This document shows, piece by piece, positions 31,049-41,608 of a DNA stretch of 64,000 nt. Below the pieces are notes generated by a model, which did not search any database, was not told where the DNA came from, and saw only the letters and a program-made list of their open reading frames with translations. The DNA comes from Planctomycetaceae bacterium. GTDB taxonomy: Bacteria > Planctomycetota > Planctomycetia > Pirellulales > Pirellulaceae. Numbering within the stretch: the stretch's first letter is position 1; each line of letters opens with the position of its first letter. The DNA is taken from contig PKCN01000249.1 of NCBI GenBank assembly GCA_002862205.1, positions 1 to 64,000 of the forward strand, read 5' to 3'. Both the position numbers and the translations under genes were made by a program.

Positions 31049-32008
31049 TTAGCGGCCATGCTCGCGTGCTTTGCGAGCTGCCTTCTGTTTATCACGAAAC
31101 CGCTTCTTTCGCTTGGCATCTTTCTCACGATCGCGTTCTGCTTTTTCAGCAACCGCAATTGCGGTACGTTTTCTCTCGTGTTTCATGGACTCAGGTGTCT
31201 CCAAGGTCAGTCGTCCCATCCCTCCAGAACGCAATTCGGTAACTAGAATTCGCGAGGCCCTGTCCAGATCCACCGTGTTATGTTTGCCGAGACATCCCCG
31301 CTTGCGGCCAATTGCCTCGATCAATTCCAGTTCCGAGTCCGGAATCTGCTCCAGATGGTATCGTTCCCGGAGCCGCTCGGGAAAATCCTGTGCCATGCAC
31401 TTGGCAGCGAAAAAACCGATGTCGGCGTAATCCATCGCGGTTTCCTTGATCGAGCCAAGAATGGCCAATCGATAGCCACTATTGGGGTTCTCGACGTTCG
31501 GCCACATAACGCCGGGCGTGTCCAGCAGTGTGACGCTGTCACCAATGGGGACGCGTTGTTGCTGTTTTGTCACGGCTGGAGTGTTACCTGTCTTGGCGAT
31601 CTTTCTGCCCGCAAGGACGTTGATCAGCGTTGACTTTCCGACGTTGGGAATGCCGGCAACCATCACGGTCACAGTACGTCCTTCGCGATGCGGCACCATG
31701 CGGGCAGCCGTATGCTTCAATCTTCGAATGGTGGGAATGTCCTCGGTTGTTACCGCGCGCGCTCGAACATTTTCCATCTGATCCAGAAATTCAACCCACT
31801 GCTTCGTTCTTGCTTCATCTGCAAGATCGCTCTTGGCCAACACCTTCAAACAGGGCTTATTACCCCTCAACTCCTGCAACATCGGATTCTCGCTTGAATA
31901 AGGAATCCTTGCATCGAGTACCTCAATCAGAACATCGACCTTTGGCAGCGTAGCCTGCATTTCGAGGCGGGCTTTGTGCATGTGCCCTGGGAACCACTGG
32001 ATAGCCAT
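31049..32008 (-). CDS. ylqF: Ribosome biogenesis GTPase YlqF/RbgA (circularly permuted)
   Basis: MAIQWFPGHMHKARLEM; VLIEVLDARIPYSSENPML; AKSDLAD (G4) before GIPNVGKSTLIN (G1) and LLDTPGVMWP (G3). Confidence 0.95.
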   Translation of the reverse strand: MAIQWFPGHMHKARLEMQATLPKVDVLIEVLDARIPYSSENPMLQELRGNKPCLKVLAKSDLADEARTKQWVEFLDQMENVRARAVTTEDIPTIRRLKHTAARMVPHREGRTVTVMVAGIPNVGKSTLINVLAGRKIAKTGNTPAVTKQQQRVPIGDSVTLLDTPGVMWPNVENPNSGYRLAILGSIKETAMDYADIGFFAAKCMAQDFPERLRERYHLEQIPDSELELIEAIGRKRGCLGKHNTVDLDRASRILVTELRSGGMGRLTLETPESMKHERKRTAIAVAEKAERDREKDAKRKKRFRDKQKAARKAREHGR

Positions 32009-32173
32009 TTGATCTGCGACGGGTTGTATGAGTGTGGAGCGTGGGGTGCGCCGATAGTGTCTCTGGTGGAGAGGATCCTGCGAACCCCCTCAGGCAGCCG
32101 CTGACTGGGATTTTGAAGAAGAGGTGTTTACCCGATGCATCATTTCTAACGGGATGGGCACTTGCTGTGGTTC

Positions 32174-33154
32174 TCAAATTCCCTTGATTTGCATCCCAGC
32201 AATCTGGGTTTTGATTTTCCATAAACTGCCACCAGCAGTCACAAAAAGAGTCTTTCCGTCATCCTCGCCGAATGCACAGTTGGTTGTTTCGTCTCGCGGA
32301 ATGGAGCAAAAGGTGATCAGCTTTCCACTTGGGCCGAACACATAGATTCCGGCAGTGGGTCTGATCGCTGTTTCCTGCGGCAAATTCGGGCGATTCAAAC
32401 CAGCCGCTACGTACAAGCGTCCCTGCTGATCAAGTTTCATTCCGTCCGGGCCCCGTGTGGTTCCCCAGTCGTGAATCAATTTTTGTGTATCGTGGTCAAC
32501 GGAACCGTCGCTTTTCAGATCAAACCGCCATAATTTCCGACTGCCTCCTGGACCATTATTGTTATCCGCCACAAATAAAAACCGGTCGTCGGGGGTGATG
32601 ATCAGACCGTTAGGACGATCAACTTCGTGAGTGATGATTCGGCTGACCGTCCCATCGAGATCAATCCGATAAACGCCCTCGATCTGTTTTCCAGTCGGGT
32701 CACGCATCTCCATCTCAGAGCGGTTCCCATATTGTGGGTCGGTAAAATAGATCCGGTTTTGGGAGTCAATCGCCAAGTCGTTTGGCTGGTTGTATCTGCT
32801 GCCAGCATAGGAGTGGCTAAGAACGGTAACCGTACCGTCTGAATTGGTTCGTGTGATACGGCGTTTGCGGTTCTCGCAGACCACCAGACGTCCTGCTCGA
32901 TCGAATAGAAGACCGTTGGACCCTGCCCCTTCTCGGAAAACCGAAGTCTTACCATCTCGAGCCATTCGATTGATGTTGCCGTCACCACTGGTCAATAGGC
33001 CCAGTTCAGGATGCCACACCGGCCCTTCGCCCGCGCCCGACTCCAGCACAAGCTCTGGTTGGGAGGTAAACACGGGGTCCTGGCCATGCGTGTGTTCGAT
33101 CCTGACGAACAAGGTCAGCAACAGTGTCAGAACGGTAAGAAGATGGATGGACAT
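32174..33154 (-). CDS. SMP-30/gluconolactonase family protein, secreted
   Basis: ASGAGEGPVWHPE-type motif (LESGAGEGPVWHPELG), YNQPNDLAIDSQNRIYFTDPQYG, VDRPNGLIITPDDRFLFVADN; start at MSIHLLTVL. Confidence 0.9.
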   Translation of the reverse strand: MSIHLLTVLTLLLTLFVRIEHTHGQDPVFTSQPELVLESGAGEGPVWHPELGLLTSGDGNINRMARDGKTSVFREGAGSNGLLFDRAGRLVVCENRKRRITRTNSDGTVTVLSHSYAGSRYNQPNDLAIDSQNRIYFTDPQYGNRSEMEMRDPTGKQIEGVYRIDLDGTVSRIITHEVDRPNGLIITPDDRFLFVADNNNGPGGSRKLWRFDLKSDGSVDHDTQKLIHDWGTTRGPDGMKLDQQGRLYVAAGLNRPNLPQETAIRPTAGIYVFGPSGKLITFCSIPRDETTNCAFGEDDGKTLFVTAGGSLWKIKTQIAGMQIKGI

Positions 33155-33352
33155 GGGCAGGCAGGATTCCACTGGCGGATTGCGACGTGATCTTGAAACT
33201 GGACTACAGTTTACTTGCTTTTGACAACAACGGAGACAGCTGTTCGCGGGACCGGTGGAGTATCCGATTCGGGTAGTGTGCTCTATGTTGATCATCCAAC
33301 ACGGGTGGGGATTGCATGCCGTCGTTGGAGCGGAAAAACAGATAGCAACGAC

Positions 33353-33766
33353 ATGGTGGGTGAGTACATGGGAGAAGAAACGCTTTACAGTCAATTGGGT
33401 GGCGAAAAAGGCGTACGCATGTTGGTGGATCGATTCTATCAACTGATGGACGAACTTCCTGAGGCAAAGGGAATTCGCGAGCTACATCCACCCGATCTGA
33501 CGGTTTCGGCAGACAAACTATTCATGTTCTTGAGTGGTTTTTTTGGGGGACCCGCGTTGTATGTGACCGAATTTGGTCACCCCCGGTTGAGAGCCCGACA
33601 TTTGCCTTTTCCCATTGGGGTTAGCGAACGTGACCAGTGGGTGCTGTGCATGGAGACGGCACTTCAGGAAGTAGATGTCTCGGATCCGCTGCGATTAACT
33701 CTATTGGGCTATTTCAGACGGACAGCGGACCACATGCGGAACCTTCATCCTGAGCCAGAGATTTAA
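33353..33766 (+). CDS. Group II-like truncated hemoglobin
   Basis: ETLYSQLGGEKGVRMLVDRFYQLMDELPEAKGIRELHP ... FLSGFFGGPALYVTEFGHPRLRARHLPFPIG ... WVLCMETAL. Confidence 0.92.
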   Translation: MVGEYMGEETLYSQLGGEKGVRMLVDRFYQLMDELPEAKGIRELHPPDLTVSADKLFMFLSGFFGGPALYVTEFGHPRLRARHLPFPIGVSERDQWVLCMETALQEVDVSDPLRLTLLGYFRRTADHMRNLHPEPEI

Positions 33767-33797
33767 GTTCGTCCCGCACGAACCGCACAGGAGCAGG

Positions 33798-34220
33798 TCA
33801 TTTCCCTGCCGCTTGCACCAATTTTGTCAGCTCACCGGCGTCGAGAAAAATCACACCACACGGAAAGCATGTATCGATTATCGCATTTCCAGGTCCACAA
33901 AATGCATGCGTTTCAAGACGCCCACCGCAAGTGGGACATCGTCGACGTACTTTAAGTTCCCTCGCGTCCATGGGCGAGGGAATCAACTTCGGAAGCTGTG
34001 CTTGATTCCTCAAACGCTGACTAACGCGTGCAAAGACGGGTTGCTGGAACATCATGCCTTTGCAACTCACACAGCCCGCAAATTCATTCGTTCCCAGTTC
34101 GCAGAACACCATCTCCGCTCGACATGCCGGACAAGGAATTCCACATTGACGCAGTTGGCTTGTTCCCCCCAGTTCAAATGCCTGTGGGTCGGAAGTGGCG
34201 GGTACGCGTGAGTCGGGCAT
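33798..34220 (-). CDS. zf-TFIIB-like zinc-ribbon protein
   Basis: CPACRAEMVFCELGTNEFAGCVSCKGMMF and CPTCGGRLETHAFCGPGNAIIDTCFPCGVIFLDAGEL. Confidence 0.75.
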   Translation of the reverse strand: MPDSRVPATSDPQAFELGGTSQLRQCGIPCPACRAEMVFCELGTNEFAGCVSCKGMMFQQPVFARVSQRLRNQAQLPKLIPSPMDARELKVRRRCPTCGGRLETHAFCGPGNAIIDTCFPCGVIFLDAGELTKLVQAAGK

Positions 34221-34751
34221 TGAACAGTGCTGGCATGCGGGAACGGTATCGTTTTAAAACTGGCTTGGAGCGTTGTGGGAAACGCCATTTTCCGATGAAG
34301 CCCTGATGGCGCGGCTCCCGCCGGTTGGCATAGATCCGACAAGCTCCTGCAACGTTGCCAGCCTAGTTCCGTTCACCAGAGGAACGGCGTACGCCGAGGG
34401 AATCGGCAAAAAACTCGACGTATGAAATCGGCGTAGTCATTACACCTTGCACAACCCTCGTTAGGGAGAGACGGGCCCTTCGGGGGTGATTCCACAAAGC
34501 ACAGCAGAGCCAAGACTGATTGAGATTGTATTTTGACTTGTTGAAAACGTTCATCTCGCGGTTCAGGATTCGCCGAACAGAAAATCCACTTGCCAACTGC
34601 CAGCGAGACCTGTTAACAGAAATCCAGCGAACAAGGGCCTTGAACGTCGTTTGCGCGGTGTTATCGGCCCTGAAGGGTGTCCCGTTCCCAGCGATGAGAC
34701 ACCAGAGAGACAATAGGTTATGCTGCTTTTCGTACAACTTTCTTTGGAACC

Positions 34752-35435
34752 ATGATTTCACAGACCATCAATATGTTGCACCGATTCCTGACTCCGAGCG
34801 TCTTCGTTCTTGTATGCGGTATTGCGTCCCTGCTCGCAACCACGTCACGCGCGAAAGAACGAACTGTCGAGGAGTTCATCGACTACTCCACTCGCCGAAT
34901 CGGATCGCCGGATTTGGATTTGATTGCCAAATTTGCAGAGGCGGTGGACGTCGACAAGAATGGGAAGATCTCTGACGAGGAATTCTCGCGACGCATCGAA
35001 GCATATCAGGCAGTTTTTCTGACAGTTCAGCCCACGCGGCGGCAAGCTGAACACGCTTTACCTGACAATTGGTTCAACGACTTCCAGAAGGCAACTGCCG
35101 AAGCAAAGAAAACGAACCGGCCCATGTTGGTCATGTTTTCAGCATCGTGGTGTGCACCCTGCAAAATGATGATCGCACAGGTTTTTCCTGACGACAAAGT
35201 CAAGGCTGCTCTGAAAGATGTGGTGCCTGTTTACGTAGATTCCGAGGTTGATGTCGCACTTGCGACCGAGAACGGAATCCGCGCTTACCCAACGTTCGTG
35301 TGTCTCTCGGCAACCGGGCAAGCGGTCACCAGTCGTGTCGGGGGTGGTGACGTGCCAAAATTCATTGAGATGATCGATACATTCAAACTTGCTGCTGAGG
35401 CAGCGCAGATCGATGCAGCTCAGGCCACAGAATAG
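34752..35435 (+). CDS. Secreted thioredoxin-family protein with EF-hand-like motif
   Basis: FSASWCAPCKMMIAQ; EF-hand loop DVDKNGKISDEEF; signal peptide. Confidence 0.9.
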   Translation: MISQTINMLHRFLTPSVFVLVCGIASLLATTSRAKERTVEEFIDYSTRRIGSPDLDLIAKFAEAVDVDKNGKISDEEFSRRIEAYQAVFLTVQPTRRQAEHALPDNWFNDFQKATAEAKKTNRPMLVMFSASWCAPCKMMIAQVFPDDKVKAALKDVVPVYVDSEVDVALATENGIRAYPTFVCLSATGQAVTSRVGGGDVPKFIEMIDTFKLAAEAAQIDAAQATE

Positions 35436-35897
35436 ATCATTTGGCCGGCAACCTGCACATGATCTCATTTGAGCTTCCCAAAGCGGAGACAGGTTGAGCA
35501 TCTTCGGCAAGGCTGTCAAACGCGAGTTGAATCAGTCGTTGCGATGGTGTTCATCAGGCAGACGCGCTGCTCATGCCGAATGTTGTCCACGCTGCCAGGT
35601 CACACAGCTCAGCAATTAAAGCAAACTGCAGGTAAGACGCTGTCAGGTTGTTTGGTGACTGTCAGGTCGCGTGGTGTTTGGGCGGCAGGAATAATCCAAC
35701 GGAAGACGGGTTCGCGTACCGTAAATTCAGGCAATCTGGGAGGATTCAACCCGATCGAGACGCATTTGTTCGGATTTGCCCCTGCGAAACGGTTTGTTTT
35801 CAACAGCAATGACCTTAAAAAGCGTGTTTTAGCGTTTCCCATGCGGTTCAGGTGGCTTAAAATTGGCGACGAACCAACACAACGAATGGAGTGTTCA

Positions 35898-36962
35898 ATG
35901 TCACGTTTGCTCATGGGGCTGCTGGCTTGTGCGGTAATGATGCCGCTATGCGAAGCAGCAGAATCCGATTCAGTCGCACTGAAATATCGAAGTTACCGTA
36001 CTTGGTCTCTCAAGTTACCGAGTGAAAAGTGGTTCCCGGTGAAAGAGGGGATACGGATTCCCCATGCTGGAGGTGATCTCTTCGCTTTTGAATTCTCGGG
36101 CGCAAGCCTCAAAGTTGATAGCAATGGCGACGGCAACTTGGACCGCACCATCAAGGCGTTGGTTGACCCCAAGACCATGGTTTCTACGACGCGGGTGATC
36201 CTGACTGGCAAAGATTCGTCGGGAAAAACGTTCCGCTATGCGGCACGCCTTCGCAACGATGCTGATGGTTGGGAATGGGCACCGGGAGGTGCCATGGTGG
36301 GTTCGATCCCAACAACTGCTGGACCGGTCCCAGTCAAACTGATCGATCAAAATGGAAACGGCAAATTCAACGACATCGGTCTTGATGCGATGATCGTGGG
36401 AAATACGGACCATGCGATGATGCTTTCCAGCACGATCTTTGTTGATGACAAATTGCAGCAGATTCGTTTTGAAGACGATGGTCAATCGTTCCAGCTGTCG
36501 CCATATCAAGGAGACACGTCTCAAATCGACATGTCCACCTCGTTCAATTCAAAAGCTGTGTTATTGTCCTCCGTCATTCTTTCGTCTGACCGACAACACT
36601 CGTTCGATATAGGAGCGATTGAAGGTCCGGTGCAAGTACCTGCAGGCAAGTACAACGTGGTGTCTGGAGTGGTTGGCCTCGGGCAGCATCGCGTGAAAAT
36701 CAAAGCCGGAAAAATGAAGCCCCTTACGCTCAAGGCGGATCGCTCCAGAAGCTTCGACTGGGGTGGCCCAGTTTCCTCAGAATTCCAATTTGCCAGGGTC
36801 GGCAATCAGGTCCAGTTCTCGCCCGACGCCATTTGGTATTTTGGAAAGGCGGGTGAGCAATACACAGGCTGGCATCCCATCGGCAAGTCGCCCGAGTTCA
36901 AGGTCGTGGACGCCGAGACGCAGGTGGTGCTCGAGGTGGCGATCTTGCCAGGATCCTGCTGA
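35898..36962 (+). CDS. Secreted protein of unknown function
   Basis: Signal peptide MSRLLMGLLACAVMMPLCEAAES; Ca-binding-like DSNGDGNLDRT and DQNGNGKFND. Confidence 0.75.
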   Translation: MSRLLMGLLACAVMMPLCEAAESDSVALKYRSYRTWSLKLPSEKWFPVKEGIRIPHAGGDLFAFEFSGASLKVDSNGDGNLDRTIKALVDPKTMVSTTRVILTGKDSSGKTFRYAARLRNDADGWEWAPGGAMVGSIPTTAGPVPVKLIDQNGNGKFNDIGLDAMIVGNTDHAMMLSSTIFVDDKLQQIRFEDDGQSFQLSPYQGDTSQIDMSTSFNSKAVLLSSVILSSDRQHSFDIGAIEGPVQVPAGKYNVVSGVVGLGQHRVKIKAGKMKPLTLKADRSRSFDWGGPVSSEFQFARVGNQVQFSPDAIWYFGKAGEQYTGWHPIGKSPEFKVVDAETQVVLEVAILPGSC

Positions 36963-37163
36963 GGACGCGGCTTTGATCCGGTCGCCGTGAGCGTACCATC
37001 CACTACCAACATCAATGTAGAAATGATTGCCGACACTTTTGCTTTCGGTAAAATCGAAGGAAAGCCAAAAAATTGACCTCTGTCGCGGCGTCTTTCGCTT
37101 GCTAGCTGATGATTGACCTTCCTTCAAACCGGCGCGGAAAAGTTTCGTTGCCGGTCCCTCCCA

Positions 37164-37236
37164 TGGGGCTTGCCCACCTCGGGGCTTGCCCACCATGGGG
37201 CTTGCCTACCAAGGGGCTTGCCTACCAAGGGGCCTG
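37164..37236. repeat. ~16-bp tandem repeat (CTTGCCYACCWWGGGG), ~4-5 units
   Basis: cttgcc starts at 37170, 37186, 37201, 37217 with a degenerate unit at 37233. Confidence 0.88.
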
Positions 37237-37256
37237 GATCGCCGCCTGGTGAACCG

Positions 37257-37320
37257 TTGGATCGCTGAACACTTGAACTACCAAACCCTTGAATCACTGA
37301 ACCCTTGAATCACTGATCAT
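37257..37320. repeat. Degenerate 16-bp tandem repeat, 4 units (TTGAATCACTGAACCC-like)
   Basis: Units 37257-37272, 37273-37288, 37289-37304, 37305-37320. Confidence 0.8.
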
Positions 37321-37586
37321 TTGGATCCATACGTGTGTCCGGCGTCCTGCTCCCTGGCAGTTCATTTTGAGAACGGGCAGGATTTTTTTGAGCGATCCTG
37401 CTGTGTTCCAAACGGTCAGCGTTTGTCATCTTACTAGCCCCCAAAACATAGCGGGGAACCGACTCGTTCTCCGATTGTGCCAACATCCGTGGCCATCGAC
37501 TGGGACAGCTCATGAAAACTGCCGGTTTCTGTGTGCATGAAAGGGTTTCCTCAGCTAATATGCGTTTTTCGAAAACGGTTTAATTG

Positions 37587-40016
37587 ATGCTCCGAAATTG
37601 TTCTTTTCCAAGCTGCGTCCGATCCTGCTTCCTGTTGGTGGCGGTGTTGCTGTGGGCGCCTATATCCCTGTTTGGGCAATCCAGCAATTCAGTCGATCGC
37701 CCTCCTGTGATCAGCGATGACGGCGGCTCGATCCCGGTGAAGGTCATTGACGGGCGATTGATCGTGGGATGTGATATCTCGGGACCAAAACTTCGGGTAC
37801 CCGTCAACCTCTGGTTGGATTTTGATGGGGCCTATGGTTTGCAACTGCACAATCGAGCAGCAGACCCATTGCCGGCAGAGACTCGGGCAGGCAAACCCAA
37901 CCCTTTGACTCTTCACTTTGGCGACTTCACACTTGATGTGGCCCGTCGAGAGTTGGGGCCTGAAGAAGATTTCGAGGAGTTCACGAAATACCATTCAAAG
38001 GAAATTGGCGAGAACGCTCTGACCGGTGCGATTGGAGCGCACCTATTGAAGCACTTTGACGTGATTTTCGACTTGCCACAGGACCGCATCACATTGGCTC
38101 CCCCTGGCCAACTCGCAAACTATCAGGCAGAGGTTGATGGGGGGGAAATGCTGACACCGATCACGCTGCAGAATGACCTGGTTTGGCTTCCTGTGAGCCT
38201 TCCAGGTCCCGAAACGGCGAAGCCCCAAGAGCTCCAGGACAAGACGAAGGTATTGACCCGTGCTCTCGCAATTGGTTCCTCAAGATACGACACTGCTCTC
38301 GAACGACGTTTGTGCAACTCCTTAAGGCGACCGGCTGGAAATGTAGGCCCCTTGTTGTGCGAGACAATTGATTTCTCTCCCTACGTTGCATTTCGACCTT
38401 CGGAGGTGGTGCAGGTACATCCCGACGGTGTTGCTGGGGTCATGGGAATCAACTTGTTGGAGAAGTTCCGCATTCACGTGGATCGCCAATCTCTGCTGGC
38501 CACCCTACGCGCCGCAGGTTCACCGCAATTTCCTGATGAGGACTTGAAGTGGTTTCAGGCGATGGTGGCAGAGAATCGCGATTTGGTTCTGGCGTGGCTT
38601 GATGAACACGCCAATACACGACTTGGCCGTGAGGCTGCAGAATTTCTACTCACACTCATGCTGGATGAAGGAGCCGAAACCGACGAGCTTGCGTCCGCGA
38701 TTCAATGGGTCAATGACACCATGGTTGCTGACCTAAGGGCGACTCGGCTTTTCGATCTGATGGAAGAGTTGGTCAACGAGGGTGAGGTTGATCACGGTAT
38801 TGCGGCGGGAGAAATGGGCGTCAAGAGCGCCCGCAAGGATCGCTACCCGGAGGCAAGTTACAAACTGCACGGTCGATTGGGGGAGCTTCTTTTACCGCGA
38901 GACACACGCGAGGCATGGCGGCACCTCTTGTCTGCCGCCTTTGGTCTCCCCGATGACGGCATGATCAACTTGAACTTGGCGCGGGTTTACGAAGCCGATG
39001 GAAAATCAAAACGAGCCTTCAGTCGGTACATTCAAGCATTAGTCAAAGAAGAAAGTAGCGAGCTGGCAATGCAGGCTCTCGTCCGTATGGACAAGGATCT
39101 TCCGCCTGAGGACCGGATGACCATCGAATCCATTGACCGAATGATCAGCGGGCGTGTGCGAAATTTCTCTGCACCCGATGTCTATCAGAGCCCCCCTGAT
39201 CAACGCACCAATCGAACGAGTGTCGTTGAATTTTTTACCAACGCGTACATCGGTACCGAGCAGCGGGGAGGCGCAATCGGTGGAGCATTGGGGAACCAGG
39301 GGGTGCAATCACACTTCAATGATACCGAGTGCGTTTTCCTTTCGTACCATCTGCCGGTACCCCGAATTGAACCGCTTGTCACACCGCTGGGGCAATACAT
39401 GGCTGGTTGGCTTGGGGTACGAGGCCCTGTGGTGCAGGTTGTTGATGGCGTGCGTACGGCACCCGGTGCGGGCAAGCATCGCCAAGCGGCGGAAATTTAT
39501 GAGACGACCCGTGACGCTGTAGCCAACCGCCTTGCGCGGAGCAGCCCTGTTGAATTGAACGCAAACGCAATCCTCAAGGGTAACCAGTTAACAGGTAGCG
39601 TCACTGTGATTGGCCCAAAGATCGGCAGCGATGAGGATCTAGCACTGAAACCACTGGTGATTCAGGTGGTGGTGGCAGAGCGGGGAGTGGTGTTCCATGG
39701 ATCAAGCGGAGTGGTGATCCATCGTATGCTCGCTCGTGGCTTGGCGACTCGTGGGTCGCTATCAGGCGTTGCGTTTCTACCCGATGATGAGGGAGTTCTG
39801 GAATTCAGTTTTAATAGGGATCTGACGGATCTTGAGAATGAAAACCGCGAATTCATCGATCAACTCGAAGCGGAAGAAACCAAGGGTGGAGCACGGATGG
39901 GGCTACGAATTGAACCCAAGAGTGTTGAACTGATTGTGTTGGTGCGAAACGCTGAGACGGGTGAGGTCCTGCAGTCGACACATTGCGATCTGATACGTGA
40001 GGATCGACAGAAATGA
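37587..40016 (+). CDS. Retropepsin-fold-like plus TPR-like protein, first gene of the MoxR/VWA operon
   Basis: VNLWLDFDGAYGLQLHNR and GVMGINLLEKFRIHVDRQ resemble retropepsin-like segments; helical TPR-like middle; signal peptide. Confidence 0.7.
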   Translation: MLRNCSFPSCVRSCFLLVAVLLWAPISLFGQSSNSVDRPPVISDDGGSIPVKVIDGRLIVGCDISGPKLRVPVNLWLDFDGAYGLQLHNRAADPLPAETRAGKPNPLTLHFGDFTLDVARRELGPEEDFEEFTKYHSKEIGENALTGAIGAHLLKHFDVIFDLPQDRITLAPPGQLANYQAEVDGGEMLTPITLQNDLVWLPVSLPGPETAKPQELQDKTKVLTRALAIGSSRYDTALERRLCNSLRRPAGNVGPLLCETIDFSPYVAFRPSEVVQVHPDGVAGVMGINLLEKFRIHVDRQSLLATLRAAGSPQFPDEDLKWFQAMVAENRDLVLAWLDEHANTRLGREAAEFLLTLMLDEGAETDELASAIQWVNDTMVADLRATRLFDLMEELVNEGEVDHGIAAGEMGVKSARKDRYPEASYKLHGRLGELLLPRDTREAWRHLLSAAFGLPDDGMINLNLARVYEADGKSKRAFSRYIQALVKEESSELAMQALVRMDKDLPPEDRMTIESIDRMISGRVRNFSAPDVYQSPPDQRTNRTSVVEFFTNAYIGTEQRGGAIGGALGNQGVQSHFNDTECVFLSYHLPVPRIEPLVTPLGQYMAGWLGVRGPVVQVVDGVRTAPGAGKHRQAAEIYETTRDAVANRLARSSPVELNANAILKGNQLTGSVTVIGPKIGSDEDLALKPLVIQVVVAERGVVFHGSSGVVIHRMLARGLATRGSLSGVAFLPDDEGVLEFSFNRDLTDLENENREFIDQLEAEETKGGARMGLRIEPKSVELIVLVRNAETGEVLQSTHCDLIREDRQK

Positions 40017-41608
40017 GCACTCATGATTCCGACCAACTCCAACAGGATATCAAGACGGTCGCCTGGAATGCGTCGAACCAGATCCAATCGACTGACCAAC
40101 GCGCCGCACTGGCTGCGCACGTTCCTCGAGCATTGGGTTTGCTGCTTGTCGTTCCAATCGCCGGACTGTTGTTGCAGGGGATCCGTTATCTCGAGGGTTG
40201 GCAGGCAGCCTCCATTTTTCCGCTCGTGGTTTGGGTGGGGCTGACCGTCGCAGTGCCGCTAGGCTGGTTCCTTTACAAGGCGGGTACTTTACGGATCAGT
40301 ATCGATCGTCAACGGGCGTTGCTGGCGGCAGACCGACAACTAGGTTCGGCAGACCGTATCACAACCGCTGATGAGTTCATGCAGAAGTCGACCACCAGCG
40401 GTTTTATGGAAGCGGCTGTTGACGACGCGGCAACTTGGGCAGAGCAGGGTCGTGACACCCGCCTGAGCATGAATGTCGATTCACAACCGCGTAAAATACT
40501 TGCGTGGCTAGCGGTTCCCGCCAGTGCGCTGTTATTAGGTCTGGTCTTTCTAGCTGGGCACTACACGCGACCAGTGGCAGTCCTCAATGCTGACTCGCCG
40601 GGCATGTTTACACCACTGATTGACAACCCCGAGTCGCCCAACAGTGACAACGACGTCGATCTCAAGGAACCTCAACCCGAGGACACGGATGATTCGCTGA
40701 AAAAACCCGCAAAAGAACCCCGCAAACAGCGTGCTGTGAATCGGCAAGGCGAAGCCAATGCAGCTATCCCCGACAGTGCCGAAGAATCAGACGGGAAATT
40801 GAACGAGGGTGAAACCCGGGAAAGCCAGCAAGCTTCAAACCCTTCAAGTGCGAGAGGTGCTCCGTCGGCATCTGGCCAGCCTTCGAAGTCTGATGATGAA
40901 CAAAAGCCCCGTAAGAAATCCAAAAAGAAGAGTAAACCAGAACGGGAACGAGACAAAAAAGAACGAAAGGAAGATGAAAAGCCCTCGGGTGCAAGTGCCG
41001 GACAGGGCTCGTCAAAGGGGTCTGATAATAATGCGGCGCCGAGCGATTGGGCCAGCACAAGTCAAGCTGCAACCCCCGAGGATGAAAACATTGAAGACGA
41101 AGATGACGTTGATGATGAAGAAGAAGAACAGGAATCTCGCGGAGGCGTGCAGCCCAACATGCGGGATCGTCGAACCCCTGTGAATCGTGACTTGCAAATC
41201 GGCTTTGGAAACGCCCGTCCTAACCCCGATGCCAATGGTCGCGGTGGTCCCAGTGGTCAGAAAAAATCGCGTGGAGTGGCGTCACTTGTCTTGGGCGTCC
41301 CCATTCCCGACCGCATCAATGGTCAACCCAACAAGGGAAGAATCCGTATTACGCAGCAACGTATCACTCCCGAAATCGAGGAAAGTGAACAGGTGCCCGC
41401 ACAGGGACGCACGACGCTAAACGGACCTGTGGGGCCGATGCACCACCCCAAACTCGAGCCATGGTTGCAAAACCTGGTTCGTACCTACTTTCTTAATCAG
41501 CGTGAGCAGACTCCTCTGCGTACGTCTGAAAAAGATGACGAAACAAATATTTCCGATGATTCCTTGCAGACATCAAGTAATGCAGAAAGTGACAGCCCGC
41601 AATCATGA
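40013..41608 (+). CDS. Membrane protein with highly charged low-complexity region
   Basis: Hydrophobic segments near the N-terminus; K/E/S-rich KPRKKSKKKSKPERERDKKERKEDEK and DEDDVDDEEEEQ; ATGA overlaps with both neighbours. Confidence 0.8.
   Translation: MSTHDSDQLQQDIKTVAWNASNQIQSTDQRAALAAHVPRALGLLLVVPIAGLLLQGIRYLEGWQAASIFPLVVWVGLTVAVPLGWFLYKAGTLRISIDRQRALLAADRQLGSADRITTADEFMQKSTTSGFMEAAVDDAATWAEQGRDTRLSMNVDSQPRKILAWLAVPASALLLGLVFLAGHYTRPVAVLNADSPGMFTPLIDNPESPNSDNDVDLKEPQPEDTDDSLKKPAKEPRKQRAVNRQGEANAAIPDSAEESDGKLNEGETRESQQASNPSSARGAPSASGQPSKSDDEQKPRKKSKKKSKPERERDKKERKEDEKPSGASAGQGSSKGSDNNAAPSDWASTSQAATPEDENIEDEDDVDDEEEEQESRGGVQPNMRDRRTPVNRDLQIGFGNARPNPDANGRGGPSGQKKSRGVASLVLGVPIPDRINGQPNKGRIRITQQRITPEIEESEQVPAQGRTTLNGPVGPMHHPKLEPWLQNLVRTYFLNQREQTPLRTSEKDDETNISDDSLQTSSNAESDSPQS

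Noticed and set aside
32174-33442. Long N-terminal extension of the SMP-30 ORF
   Set aside because: The signal peptide MSIHLLTVLTLLLTLFVRIEHTHG starts at 33154.
35469-35897. N-terminal extension of the 35469-36962 ORF
   Set aside because: Extension lacks protein-like character; a clear signal peptide starts at 35898.
40764-41183. Alternative-frame ORFs in the charged region of the second operon gene
   Set aside because: Arise from biased Lys/Glu codons; the operon frame is supported by ATGA overlaps at both ends.
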